Position numbers and translations under genes: made by a program. Under the pieces are notes generated by a model that searched no databases, had not been told where the DNA came from, and saw nothing but the letters and a program-made list of their open reading frames with translations. From contig DCGO01000078.1 in NCBI GenBank assembly GCA_002314605.1, forward strand, positions 2,917 to 29,627: DNA of 26,711 nucleotides. The letters run 5' to 3'. Numbering within the stretch: position 1 is the stretch's first letter; the number at the start of each line of letters is the position of its first letter. Source of the stretch: Lentisphaeria bacterium UBA1776 (lineage in GTDB: Bacteria > Verrucomicrobiota > Lentisphaeria > Victivallales > Victivallaceae). This document shows, piece after piece, positions 8,427-16,881 of this stretch.

Positions 8427-9995
8427 TCAGGAACACTCCAGATCGGTTTCCGGCGGGGTGCAGCCCTGGGCATGCAGGTACGGCAAAGTGCAGCGGACAA
8501 AAACATTTTTCCGGATCCGGATCCCGTGGTGAAGGGGGAAAAGGTCATGATTGTTGGGGCAGATGTTGATGGCCGGGACGGAGCAGTTTTCGAAACGGTT
8601 TTCTTCGATCAGAAGGTCCCGTACCCCGCCGGACTCAAACCAGTTTTCCGCATCAGCGGCAATGTGGATGGCCGGCCGGGGCGGTCCCTGAAGAAACGTG
8701 TTTTTCCGCACGATCCCCGGCGCCGAAGTGGTGATGAGGAGTCCCCGGGTGGGATAGCCGCGAAAAAAATTGTTTTCGACCAGCGCTTCCGGACAGGCGG
8801 AGAGGTTTTCGACGACATACTGCTTTTTTGTGAGGTCCGCCGTGAATGCCGTGTCCAGTTCCAGTTCGACATGCCGGGCATCCGCGAGGACCGCCCGCCG
8901 GACCCGGGCAAACGCCAGCCGTTCCATGGTTCCGGCATCCGCAAGCGCGATTTCATCCCCGGTTTCAAAGGGGAGAAATCCCCAGGTTTCCGGGTGACGG
9001 AACTGAAGGTTTACGCAAGTCCCCCGGAGCGCCGCAACTCCGAGATAGGTCCCGTGGATGTTGACCGGGTCATCCTGGGACCCGCAGAAATAACTGTCCG
9101 AGATCCGGACTTTCCCCCGGCAGCTGGAGATCTGGATGCAGTCGGCAAAGGCCGCGCAGACCCTTCCTCGGCCCGGTTCCGGTGCGTGGAAATGGTGATG
9201 GATCGCCAAATTTCTGCACAGCTGGGCCACGATCCCCAGTCCCGGGGTAAAAAAGAGTTTCAGGTGATCCAGCTCGATATTTTCGCAATGATGCAGAAAG
9301 ATGCCGTTTTCGTTGCGCACCGGGTTGCGGAACTGCCAGACAGTGCCGGATTCGATATTCTGCTTTTGAGCATAGCAGAAGCGCAGTCGGCCGGGGCCCG
9401 TTTCCGAACAGGATTCCGCTTCCGTACAGGGGTGAAAGGGCGACCGGAGGTTGGTGCGTCCGTCGGCGGAGGCGCACTGCACGATCCACTTTTCCGCCGG
9501 TTCCGGGACCCCGTCGGGATCAAGAAAATAGAGTTTCCCGTCCCGGACTTCGGCCCGGCTGTCCGGATGGACTTCAAATTCCGCTTCACACTCCCGGCAG
9601 GCGGTACAGCGCATCTCCGCCACCCGGGGGTGGAGATAATCCACCGAGAAATCCCGCAGGACGATATCGCGGCAGTGCAGCAATATGAAGGCGCTCATGT
9701 CGCCGTCAAAAAACAGCCGGGCACCGTTCCCCTCGATGGCGAGACTGGAGAGCCCGTCCAGCAGGAGACCCGCATGCTTGCAGGGTTCTTCCCCGTCATA
9801 GACCACGGTATTGCTCACCGGCCGGCTGCAGAGTTCCGCCTCGTCTTTCCGGAAGAGATACCGTCCCGGCTGCAGCCGGATCACGGCGGGCCCGCCGGAG
9901 GCTTTCAGCTGCCGGAAAAGTTCCCGGAAGGCAAATCCGGCATGGTCACCGGGGGGAAGGGTGAAGATATTCATGGAAGAAACAGTCCGGCTCAT
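8427..9995 (-). CDS. GH110 alpha-1,3-galactosidase-like right-handed beta-helix protein (copy b)
   Basis: The 522-aa product is a second, diverged GH110-type beta-helix. It shares with copy a the 'GLGIVAQL' turn, the 'SSCRGK' segment and the active-site block ending 'DD.VNIHGTYLGV'. Asp285, Asp308 and Asp309 repeat the 23-and-1 spacing of the GH110 catalytic triad. The first Asp sits in 'AFADCIQ', where the family usually has 'DA.HF', so the surroundings of this residue differ. The protein starts directly with the domain and has no signal peptide. ATG 9995 overlaps the TGA of the upstream esterase (ATGA), with GGGGA just before it. An internal ATG at 9974 has no ribosome site. The two copies are very different in sequence and in operon partners, suggesting different linkages or acceptors rather than a recent duplication. 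Confidence 0.78.
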   Translation of the reverse strand: MSRTVSSMNIFTLPPGDHAGFAFRELFRQLKASGGPAVIRLQPGRYLFRKDEAELCSRPVSNTVVYDGEEPCKHAGLLLDGLSSLAIEGNGARLFFDGDMSAFILLHCRDIVLRDFSVDYLHPRVAEMRCTACRECEAEFEVHPDSRAEVRDGKLYFLDPDGVPEPAEKWIVQCASADGRTNLRSPFHPCTEAESCSETGPGRLRFCYAQKQNIESGTVWQFRNPVRNENGIFLHHCENIELDHLKLFFTPGLGIVAQLCRNLAIHHHFHAPEPGRGRVCAAFADCIQISSCRGKVRISDSYFCGSQDDPVNIHGTYLGVAALRGTCVNLQFRHPETWGFLPFETGDEIALADAGTMERLAFARVRRAVLADARHVELELDTAFTADLTKKQYVVENLSACPEALVENNFFRGYPTRGLLITTSAPGIVRKNTFLQGPPRPAIHIAADAENWFESGGVRDLLIEENRFENCSVPAINICPNNHDLFPLHHGIRIRKNVFVRCTLPYLHAQGCTPPETDLECS

Positions 9996-10939
9996 TTCCC
10001 CAGCGCCGAAGCGTTCAGCGCGTCTGCGGCAGAGGCCGGGCCGGGAGCCCAGTCAACGGACTGACCCTTGCGCTGTCTTGCGAGCCACTCCATGGCGGGG
10101 ACTTCATACAGATCATGCTTGCCTTCAAAGATGGTCAGCCGGACTTTGTTCGAAACCCGGCGGAAGAGGACCTTGTGGATTCCGAATGCCGGGTCCGCTT
10201 CTTCCGTCTGCAGGTGTTCCGGGATCGCCTCGTCGGCAACGATATACTGAGCATCATTCCAGGAGATCCGGTCCTCCGGTTTGGCCAGAACATTGAAGGC
10301 GTCAATGGACTGGCTTACCGGCACGGAGCCTTTGCCGGGATGGCCGTCGTGGATCCCGCAGTTGATGGCGACGGGCAGGTCCGCGGCGTTCAGAAGCCAG
10401 CTGACGGGGGACCGCAGCATCGCCTGTTTGCGGGCGGCTTCATCCGTCTCCGGGTTTCCGCCGCAGGCGCTTTCCACATGCTTGGCATAGCCAAGATCCA
10501 TCCCGGTGCACTGTTCGTGCCACAACCGGATGTCGGAAATGGGGCACCATGAAGAGACCGCCGTCCACAGGTCCGGCCGTCTCCCGGCCAGGAGCAGGGA
10601 ACAGTGTCCGCCGCCGGACCCGCCGCAGAGATAGATGCGCGCAGGATCCACCCCGGCATTCTGACGGACGAAGCGGACCGCATCTTCCAGGTCGGAGACC
10701 ACGAAGTCGGACCCGCAGGCGTCGGACCACCAGTTGGGCCCCCGGAATTCCGGGAAAATATAATTCCAGTTGTTCTGTTCGCAGTATGCCGCGAATTTCG
10801 GATAATGCTGGGTATGAGTGGCGCTCCAGGTATGCAGTGCGACCAGAAGCGGGCGGGGCTCCGGACCTTCCGCCTTGCGGAACATGGCCGGCTGGCGGGA
10901 ATTGTCGATCTTGCACGGGTAGAGAATTTCCTGAATCAC
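9992..10939 (-). CDS. Alpha/beta-hydrolase esterase (S9/prolyl-oligopeptidase-like fold)
   Basis: The 315-aa product is a serine hydrolase of the type often annotated as S9 peptidase or feruloyl/acetyl esterase in polysaccharide loci. The nucleophile is Ser108 in 'CGGSGGGH'. The likely acid is Asp198 in 'GIHDGH' and the base His275 in 'EGKHDL'. No signal peptide is present, so it should act on imported material. It begins with GTG 10937-10939 behind GAGGTG, which overlaps the stop of the large upstream gene (9-base gap), and its own stop overlaps the GH110b start. Esterase action on an acyl-decorated glycan is inferred from the fold and company; peptidase activity is less likely because the beta-propeller domain of true S9 peptidases is absent. 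Confidence 0.75.
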   Translation of the reverse strand: MIQEILYPCKIDNSRQPAMFRKAEGPEPRPLLVALHTWSATHTQHYPKFAAYCEQNNWNYIFPEFRGPNWWSDACGSDFVVSDLEDAVRFVRQNAGVDPARIYLCGGSGGGHCSLLLAGRRPDLWTAVSSWCPISDIRLWHEQCTGMDLGYAKHVESACGGNPETDEAARKQAMLRSPVSWLLNAADLPVAINCGIHDGHPGKGSVPVSQSIDAFNVLAKPEDRISWNDAQYIVADEAIPEHLQTEEADPAFGIHKVLFRRVSNKVRLTIFEGKHDLYEVPAMEWLARQRKGQSVDWAPGPASAADALNASALGK

Positions 10940-10948
10940 TTTGTCACC

Positions 10949-13900
10949 TCATGGTTTGGCTGTATGTTTGATCGAGAAGGAGCACAGCAGCCCCTTGAAG
11001 AACCGGGGGTTTCCGTCCGGCGCTTTGGAGCCGTCTCCGGCAAAAATCACACCATTGGTATAGCGAGTTATGCCGGAGAAGGGAAGCACATCTTCCGGAC
11101 CGTTGTCAATGGCAAGATACACTGCACGGCCGTCGTAGCGGAAACGGATATGGTTCCACCGTCCCGGTACGGGGCCCAGTTTGGAGACCCGGGTGTCCAG
11201 CGGGGATAGGGGAGAGGTCTTGTCGTGGGGGCGCCGGTTCTGGAAATCCACCGCGAATTTGCCTTTTTCCGTCCGCAGACGGAAGCCGGTGAGGGCGGTC
11301 CCGCTGTACATCCCGAAATAGATTTGATCCCGTCCGACTTCCTCCGGGAAGACGTCAAACTCCGCCGTAAAGCCGTTTTTGTGGGGGAAGGTTCCCGGCG
11401 GGAAGTTCAGGAACGCATTGGGTTTCCCGGTGAAGCGAAGGGCGTATTTGCCATCGGAAAGTTTCTCCCACGCCGGGGCGGCGGTGTTGTTCCGCCCGTC
11501 GCCATTCATGTCCCGGTTGATGATCCGGGGGGCGGAGCCGTAGGAGTGGCTCTGGCCCTGAAAGCCGGTGGAGATGGTGTTGCTGGCGCCAAGCGAGGCA
11601 TAGAATTCCCGGCCAGCATCCGTGGTCAGCGTGTCGCCGGAGCGCTCGGGATCAAAGCAATAGACGATCCGGGGGACCCGGTTCGCTTCGACATTGAGCG
11701 TGTGAAACCCCTTGTCCCGGTCGTATGCCTGGATTTCCTGCATTTTCCCCGTATCGCCGGTGACGGCATAAGGCTTGCTCCACCAGACCCGTCCGTCCCG
11801 GGAGATGGCGCGGAAGGCGAGGATCCCCTCCGGAATATCGGAGTGAATGGCGCTCTTGAATCTGACATGTTCGGTCATGAGGGGCATGGGCTGACGTTCC
11901 GGCCGGTACAGCGTCTCCAGACCGAACTGGAGGCCGTCGGCAAGGACCTTGGTTCGGATCCCGTACTTCCACAGCGCTTTCAGGGGGACGCTCCAGGTGA
12001 AGGTCTTCCCCTGATACGGCCCGCTCAGGCGCTTTCCGGAAACCGTGAAGACCGCCTTCTCCGCTTCCTTTTTTTCCACGGAAAAAACGTAGGTGCTGTG
12101 GCCCAGGCCCGCATGGGCCTTCGGGTCGGTGATGGCGGCGTCCCAGGGGATCTGCCGGAAAAGCGCCCCGTAGTTGATGAGGTAATTCCGCCGGGGTTCC
12201 TTGGCCGGGGCGAAAAAGACCCCGGAGTCCGTTCCCTTCAGTTCAAATTTCTGATCGATCCAGATGCTTGCGGGACCGCCCTTGTCGCTGTTGAGATACT
12301 GCCACGAAAAGCGGTAGTGGCGCCGCTCTTCCTGGGCGGACTGGAGATATTCGTCCTTCGGGTCGTACGAGAAAATGTCGTAGCTGTTTTCCACCACGTC
12401 CAGCGCCTGCAGTTTGTGCCCGGGGAAGTTCAGGTCTGCGGCAATGTCATACTTGGAGACCATCCCGTCATTGACAATGGTTTTGATGGAAACATCCGGC
12501 TTTTCCGGGAACATCAGATTCCTGATCGGCGTACAGAGATAGAGATGGTCGTTTTTCGTCGTGGCCCGGATGGCGGTGAAGGGCATCCCCTCGCCGATGA
12601 CCCGGGTTTTCCCCTTGTAGCGGATGGTCAGCCGGGGGACGGCACAGCGCTGCCGGGCCATTACATCCGCCGGGATACAGAGGTTGTGCTCCTGCAGTTT
12701 TGCGGAATTGAACTTCAAATTGCCGGCTTTCCAGAATACCCTGCCGTTGTGACCGGTCATTTCCAGATCCACGGTGTAGTCCTCCTTTTCGGGACTGTCC
12801 GGCACGTTCAGGAGTTCCACCTCAAAGGGGGATCCGGGGACGTACTGCCGCAGCTGGGAAACGATCAGATTGGGGAGAGTGAGATCGTCTCCGGCACGGG
12901 GCTTCAGCGGGATCTTCTTCATGGTGTCCGTGTAATACCTGATGATGCGCTGATAGGCCATGGGGCGGCAGATCATCGGCTGGATGCTGGTGTCCTCATT
13001 GGTTTCGTCCCACTCGAACTGCAGAATGATGTCAATGGGATACTTCAAGGCCTGTTCGTATGCCTTCCGGAAGGTCTTGGTACCGTCATGACAGAGGGTC
13101 TGATTGCCGAGGAAGGCATCATAGCCGGTCATGATGTTGAATCCGAAGAGCTTTTTCCCGCAGAATTTCTCCTGCGCCACGGCGGCGGAGAAGAGGGGGA
13201 GGATCACTTTGTCATAGTATTCCGCGTTGTACCGGATGTCCCTGTAGGTCAAGCGGTTGGCAAATTTGACACCGCCGGAGACTTCCAGATATTCGGTGAT
13301 TTTGTCGTACCATTTCAGGATCACCGATGCGGGGACGCGGCCGTTGTTCTCCATGTAATAGTGGTACGGGTCCGTGCAGACACGCAAAGACCCCACTGTA
13401 TGGATGTAACAGCAGTCCGAGCCGGAAAGTTTCCTGATTTCCGCAATGTAATCCGCGATCTCCCGGGGCGTTTTGGTGTCGCATCCGTAGGTTGCATAAA
13501 CCGGTTTTCCCTGCCAGCGGAGGACCGCCGGATGCTTTGCCAGAAAATCCAGATGCTGATTTTTCAGCGGCCCGTAGGCCCCTTCCGGGCAGAGGGTGGG
13601 CATGCAGAAAAGGGGATAATCTTTGGTGGAATATCTGCCGATCATATTGACGGTGTCCCGGGTGATGTCCAGATTGACGAACATCCCGAAGCCGTCCAGT
13701 CCGGTCTCCCGCAGAAGTTCCAGATTCTTTGCCACGCCGGGCATCTTGTACTGGGAGGGGCCGATCTCGTAATACTCCCGGGACTTGAAAAGCGGCTGGT
13801 CCAGCCAGTTCTTTTCCGTCAGGAACATCTTGCTGGTGCACCACAGGACCGGTTCCGTGAAGAAATACCGTTTGCCGTACAGGAGAGGTTTCTTCATCCC

Positions 13901-14347
13901 GGCTTTTTTCATCTCCGAAAGCAGTTTGTCCCCCAGTTCAAAATCCCGGGGGGAAAGTTCTCTGGTCCCGGCCAGTTCCGCCCGGATCTCCGCGAGGGCT
14001 TCCGCCGGTTTCCGCTGCAGCTGCCGGCAGTCGCCGAGGCCGATCTGCGCACTCATCCGGTTGGTGGCGGGGATGGATTCGTCCTTCAGGATTTTCGCTA
14101 GCGTCTCTTCGGCGTTTTTCCAGTCTTTTTTCGCCATATACGAGTCCGCCATACCCCGGAAGGCCTGACAGCGCTGTCCGGGGTTGGCGGCAGCTTCGGC
14201 CGCCTGCTGATAGCCGGTCAGCGCCGCGTCAAACTGTTTTTGTCTGAAAGCCTGGCGTCCGGCGTTGAAAGATGCCTGAAAATCCGCGCTTGCGGTCAAG
14301 GCCGCTGCCGTCAGCAATGCGGCGACACTCATGATTCTGCTGTTCAT
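10949..14347 (-). CDS. Large secreted multidomain protein with TPR-like, GH99/GH71-like and LamG-like regions
   Basis: The 1132-aa product begins with a signal peptide (residues 1-21, cut after TASA). Residues about 22-145 form TPR-like helix pairs ('AGRQAFRQKQFDAALTGYQQ' and 'ADSYMAKKDWKNAEETL'). Residues about 150-480 resemble the TIM barrel of GH99/GH71-type glycosidases. The best evidence is 'FEWDETNEDTSIQP' (444-457), which parallels the GH99 motif 'NEWHEG.TQIEP'; Glu445 and Glu448 fall on the two catalytic Glu positions, three apart. A long beta-rich middle follows, and residues about 965-1130 look like a concanavalin/LamG sugar-binding domain. Endo-acting cleavage of a glycan outside the cytoplasm is inferred, but substrate and family number are uncertain. 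TAGGAG lies seven bases before ATG 14345-14347. The TPR-like front on such an enzyme is unusual. Confidence 0.65.
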   Translation of the reverse strand: MNSRIMSVAALLTAAALTASADFQASFNAGRQAFRQKQFDAALTGYQQAAEAAANPGQRCQAFRGMADSYMAKKDWKNAEETLAKILKDESIPATNRMSAQIGLGDCRQLQRKPAEALAEIRAELAGTRELSPRDFELGDKLLSEMKKAGMKKPLLYGKRYFFTEPVLWCTSKMFLTEKNWLDQPLFKSREYYEIGPSQYKMPGVAKNLELLRETGLDGFGMFVNLDITRDTVNMIGRYSTKDYPLFCMPTLCPEGAYGPLKNQHLDFLAKHPAVLRWQGKPVYATYGCDTKTPREIADYIAEIRKLSGSDCCYIHTVGSLRVCTDPYHYYMENNGRVPASVILKWYDKITEYLEVSGGVKFANRLTYRDIRYNAEYYDKVILPLFSAAVAQEKFCGKKLFGFNIMTGYDAFLGNQTLCHDGTKTFRKAYEQALKYPIDIILQFEWDETNEDTSIQPMICRPMAYQRIIRYYTDTMKKIPLKPRAGDDLTLPNLIVSQLRQYVPGSPFEVELLNVPDSPEKEDYTVDLEMTGHNGRVFWKAGNLKFNSAKLQEHNLCIPADVMARQRCAVPRLTIRYKGKTRVIGEGMPFTAIRATTKNDHLYLCTPIRNLMFPEKPDVSIKTIVNDGMVSKYDIAADLNFPGHKLQALDVVENSYDIFSYDPKDEYLQSAQEERRHYRFSWQYLNSDKGGPASIWIDQKFELKGTDSGVFFAPAKEPRRNYLINYGALFRQIPWDAAITDPKAHAGLGHSTYVFSVEKKEAEKAVFTVSGKRLSGPYQGKTFTWSVPLKALWKYGIRTKVLADGLQFGLETLYRPERQPMPLMTEHVRFKSAIHSDIPEGILAFRAISRDGRVWWSKPYAVTGDTGKMQEIQAYDRDKGFHTLNVEANRVPRIVYCFDPERSGDTLTTDAGREFYASLGASNTISTGFQGQSHSYGSAPRIINRDMNGDGRNNTAAPAWEKLSDGKYALRFTGKPNAFLNFPPGTFPHKNGFTAEFDVFPEEVGRDQIYFGMYSGTALTGFRLRTEKGKFAVDFQNRRPHDKTSPLSPLDTRVSKLGPVPGRWNHIRFRYDGRAVYLAIDNGPEDVLPFSGITRYTNGVIFAGDGSKAPDGNPRFFKGLLCSFSIKHTAKP

Positions 14348-14374
14348 AATCGTACTCCTATGGTTTGGATGGGG

Positions 14375-15124
14375 TTAGTCTGCATTGTAATACCAGCGCC
14401 GGGGATGACTCTCCCGGCTGCCGATCTGATCGTAAGGATTTCCCAGTGACGCCTTGTAATTCAGAACGTGTCCGTCCAGATGCACAATGTTGACGGCCTG
14501 GCTGTGGCGCGGATGAGGCATGTTGCTGTTCTGGATGAAGGTGGCGCGAACCGTGTAGCTCGCCTTCTGCGTTCCCTGATTGTAGCCGTCCATCAGGAGG
14601 AAAAGCTGCGCCGGGTATTTCGAGTGCTTGGTGTTGGCAAAGGCGCGGTCGTCCGTTTCGGTCTGTCCGGCGCCCGCCCGTCCGACGCACCGGGTATGGG
14701 CCGGGTAGCCGTAGGGACTGAAGGAATTGATGATCCCGCCTTTCTGGGTTTCGTAGCAGAGCCGGGATTCACTGTACGAGGGACAGAAAAAACTTTTTGG
14801 CATGACGTACTTCAGCTGAAGAAGCACCGTCCCCCAAGTCACCTGCAGTGTCGGGTTCGCCGCCAGAAAGTTGTACCCGTAATTCGGGAGATATTCGTTG
14901 TAATCTCCCCGGTAGCTTGTGAAAGCAAGTCCGAACTGCTTCAGATTGCTCTGACAGGATGCGGAGCGCCCTTTTTCCCGGGCGTTGTTCAGCGCCGGCA
15001 GCAGCATGGCTGCCAGAATGGCAATGATGGCGATCACGACCAGAAGCTCAATCAGAGTGAACTTCGGTTTCCGTTTCAAACCGGAGATGAGGCGGCCGGA
15101 GGATACATCATGATCTTTCTGCAT
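14375..15124 (-). CDS. Type II secretion/type IV pseudopilin-like protein with H-X9-DG tail
   Basis: The product (249 aa) has the prepilin-type methylation segment 'KFTLIELLVVIAIIAIL', a conserved 'MLLPALNNAREK' helix, and a C-terminal His followed nine residues later by Asp-Gly ('RHSQAVNIVHLDG'), the H-X9-DG signature abundant in Lentisphaerota and Planctomycetes. It should be processed by a prepilin peptidase and sit in the envelope. The residue before the mature Phe is Lys, not the usual Gly. AAAGGA on the minus strand lies about nine bases before ATG 15122-15124. An in-frame ATG at 15151 would overlap the stop of the GH2 gene as ATGA, giving 258 aa; both starts are possible. Its place between two glycosidase genes suggests a role in surface handling or export of the glycan machinery, which is inference. 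Confidence 0.85.
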   Translation of the reverse strand: MQKDHDVSSGRLISGLKRKPKFTLIELLVVIAIIAILAAMLLPALNNAREKGRSASCQSNLKQFGLAFTSYRGDYNEYLPNYGYNFLAANPTLQVTWGTVLLQLKYVMPKSFFCPSYSESRLCYETQKGGIINSFSPYGYPAHTRCVGRAGAGQTETDDRAFANTKHSKYPAQLFLLMDGYNQGTQKASYTVRATFIQNSNMPHPRHSQAVNIVHLDGHVLNYKASLGNPYDQIGSRESHPRRWYYNAD

Positions 15125-15147
15125 TTTTGAAATCCTTTCGACTTTGT

Positions 15148-16764
15148 TCATTTTTCAGCTTTTTTTCCTGAAAACTTCTGAAGTTCATTCCATGCCAGCT
15201 TGGGACGGCGGTACTCGTCCACGATCCCTTTGTTGTTGAAACCCCTTGCCCGGGCGAAGATCCCCGGCCCCGAAACGTAGGAACGGGTATCCGCATACTG
15301 CCAGATGCTCACCCCCGCACAATCCTTTTCCGCAACATATTCGAAAACTTTCTTCAGCAGTTCCGCCTGATAATCCTCCGTCCAGTAGGTTTTCAGGGGA
15401 TCCCGGAACCCCAGCAGCGCTTCCGCCCCGATCTCCGAGATCAGGAAGGGCTTGTCCTGCGGCAGGGCGGCGGACAACGCATCCAGCCTCGGGAACACCT
15501 GATCCACCGTGCTGACGGCATCCGGCCGGGAGTCGTACCAGCCCGGGTACGGATTCATGGAAACCACATCCACCAGATCCGTGCAGACGTCCCGCTCGTA
15601 CTTGTTGGAGGCAAAGGTGATCAGTATATGCTCATCCAGAGCGCGGATCCGGTCGTACAGAGCCTTGATGACCGGACGGACTTCCGGCAGCTGGCTTTCT
15701 GTCTCGTTCAAAAATCCCCGCATCACAATACAAGGGTGATTGAAGCTGTGACAGGTCATCTGCGTCACCTGTTCCAGCTGGGAGTCCGCAAATTCCTCTT
15801 TGGCCAGATCGGCGGCCTTGAGCCCCCAGCCCAGAGCCTCCTCCCAGACCAGCATCCCCATGCGGTCGCAGAGCTCCAGCAGGGTTTTCCGCTGGGGATA
15901 GTGGCTCCCCCGGATGAAGTTAAACCCGGCGTTTTTCAGCATGGATACGTCCGTCTGGATGATCTGCGGCGGGACTGCTGCGCCGGTGGTGGGGTGGCTC
16001 TCATGACGGTTCACCCCGTAGAGTTTGACGGCCTTCCCGTTCAGCAGCAGTTTGCGGCCGGATGCCGAGAATTCCCGGAGCCCGAAATTTTCCCGGATCT
16101 CATCTTCTCCCGCTGTCAGCGTGAGGGTGTGCAAACAGGGTGCGTCCACGCTCCAGAGCCGGAAGTCCGGGAGAAGCAAGGTACAGTCAAGGACTCCGTC
16201 CATGAATTTCGTATCCAGCTGAAACCCGGTGTCGAATGTCAGTTGCGCGGGGACGGTCCCGGCTTTTGAGTATTCCGCCCGGACGCGGATCTTCCCCGTC
16301 CGGTAGTCTTCGGTGGAGATCCGCATCCGGGAGAGGTAATGCCGGGGGAGGGCGGTCAGGGTCACGTCCCCGTAGATCCCTCCGTCGGCAAAGAAATCGA
16401 AGCCGGGGTGGAACTGTTCATTATAACGGTTGTCAAGCATGATCGTCAGGGTGTGGTTCCCGTCACTTCCGGCATCAAACACGATGGATTCGGGCATGTA
16501 GGCGTATTTGATGACCCCGATCCGGGTCCCGTCCCAGAAGATCTCTCCGGCAATTCCCGCTCCGTCGATCTCAAGGAGATTCATGCCGGAAGCCCGGACT
16601 TTTTTCGCATAGACGGCGTATCCGCGCCTGCCGCAATAAGGCTCGATCAGGTCGAAGCACCCCGGGACCACCATGGTCCGGTCCGGTTTGAACGGCATTT
16701 CCGGACGGCGGTCCCCCGTGAAGGCGAAATCCCAAATCCCGTTCAATGTCTGAATGTAACGCAT
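15148..16764 (-). CDS. GH2 beta-glucuronidase-like enzyme
   Basis: The 538-aa product has the GH2 plan: a jelly-roll sugar-binding domain (1-140, 'LNGIWDF' at 7-13), an Ig-like domain, and a TIM barrel from about 237. The acid/base is Glu354 in 'GFLNETES' and the nucleophile Glu444 in 'LISEIGAEA'. 'GFNNKGIVDEYRRPK' near the end aligns with the E. coli GusA segment carrying the Asn-x-Lys pair that contacts the glucuronate carboxylate; here Asn510 and Lys512. A beta-glucuronidase is therefore favoured over a galactosidase. No signal peptide. ATG 16762-16764 is chosen because the domain starts there and because the promoter at 16817-16845 would start the message near 16810; the frame stays open further upstream but is not expected to be in the mRNA. 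The ribosome site is weak. Confidence 0.88.
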   Translation of the reverse strand: MRYIQTLNGIWDFAFTGDRRPEMPFKPDRTMVVPGCFDLIEPYCGRRGYAVYAKKVRASGMNLLEIDGAGIAGEIFWDGTRIGVIKYAYMPESIVFDAGSDGNHTLTIMLDNRYNEQFHPGFDFFADGGIYGDVTLTALPRHYLSRMRISTEDYRTGKIRVRAEYSKAGTVPAQLTFDTGFQLDTKFMDGVLDCTLLLPDFRLWSVDAPCLHTLTLTAGEDEIRENFGLREFSASGRKLLLNGKAVKLYGVNRHESHPTTGAAVPPQIIQTDVSMLKNAGFNFIRGSHYPQRKTLLELCDRMGMLVWEEALGWGLKAADLAKEEFADSQLEQVTQMTCHSFNHPCIVMRGFLNETESQLPEVRPVIKALYDRIRALDEHILITFASNKYERDVCTDLVDVVSMNPYPGWYDSRPDAVSTVDQVFPRLDALSAALPQDKPFLISEIGAEALLGFRDPLKTYWTEDYQAELLKKVFEYVAEKDCAGVSIWQYADTRSYVSGPGIFARARGFNNKGIVDEYRRPKLAWNELQKFSGKKAEK

Positions 16765-16790
16765 TTTTCTGGTAATTCTTATCGTTTTTT

Positions 16791-16819
16791 TTGTTTTTTT
16801 CACTTGCCACAAGTATATT
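16791..16819 (+). promoter_or_regulatory. Candidate promoter for the AraC-type regulator
   Basis: TTGTTT (16791-16796) and TATATT (16814-16819) are 17 bases apart on the plus strand, overlapping the opposing GH2 promoter. The -35 is weak (3 of 6). Overlap would let one bound regulator influence both directions. Confidence 0.35.
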
Positions 16820-16845
16820 ATAACGCAGAGTGGATCGAAAGACAA
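16817..16845 (-). promoter_or_regulatory. Promoter for the GH2-led minus-strand operon
   Basis: On the minus strand TTGTCT (16840-16845) and a perfect TATAAT (16817-16822) are exactly 17 bases apart, 53 bases upstream of the GH2 ATG. The weak -35 fits a promoter that needs activation, and the AraC-type gene starts 37 bases beyond it. Confidence 0.7.
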
Positions 16846-16881
16846 GAGTAAAAATGTAACATGTACAGGTGATTTTGTCAC

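Noticed and set aside
8472..10064. 530-codon open frame antisense to GH110b
   Set aside because: The opposite strand carries the GH110 Asp triad and operon overlaps; this frame has none.
11225..14101. 958-codon open frame on the plus strand, antisense to the GH99-like gene
   Set aside because: It mirrors a GC-rich gene with recognisable domains, has no convincing ribosome site, and its translation is rich in Gly/Arg/Pro/His without any motif. It is a codon-bias shadow.
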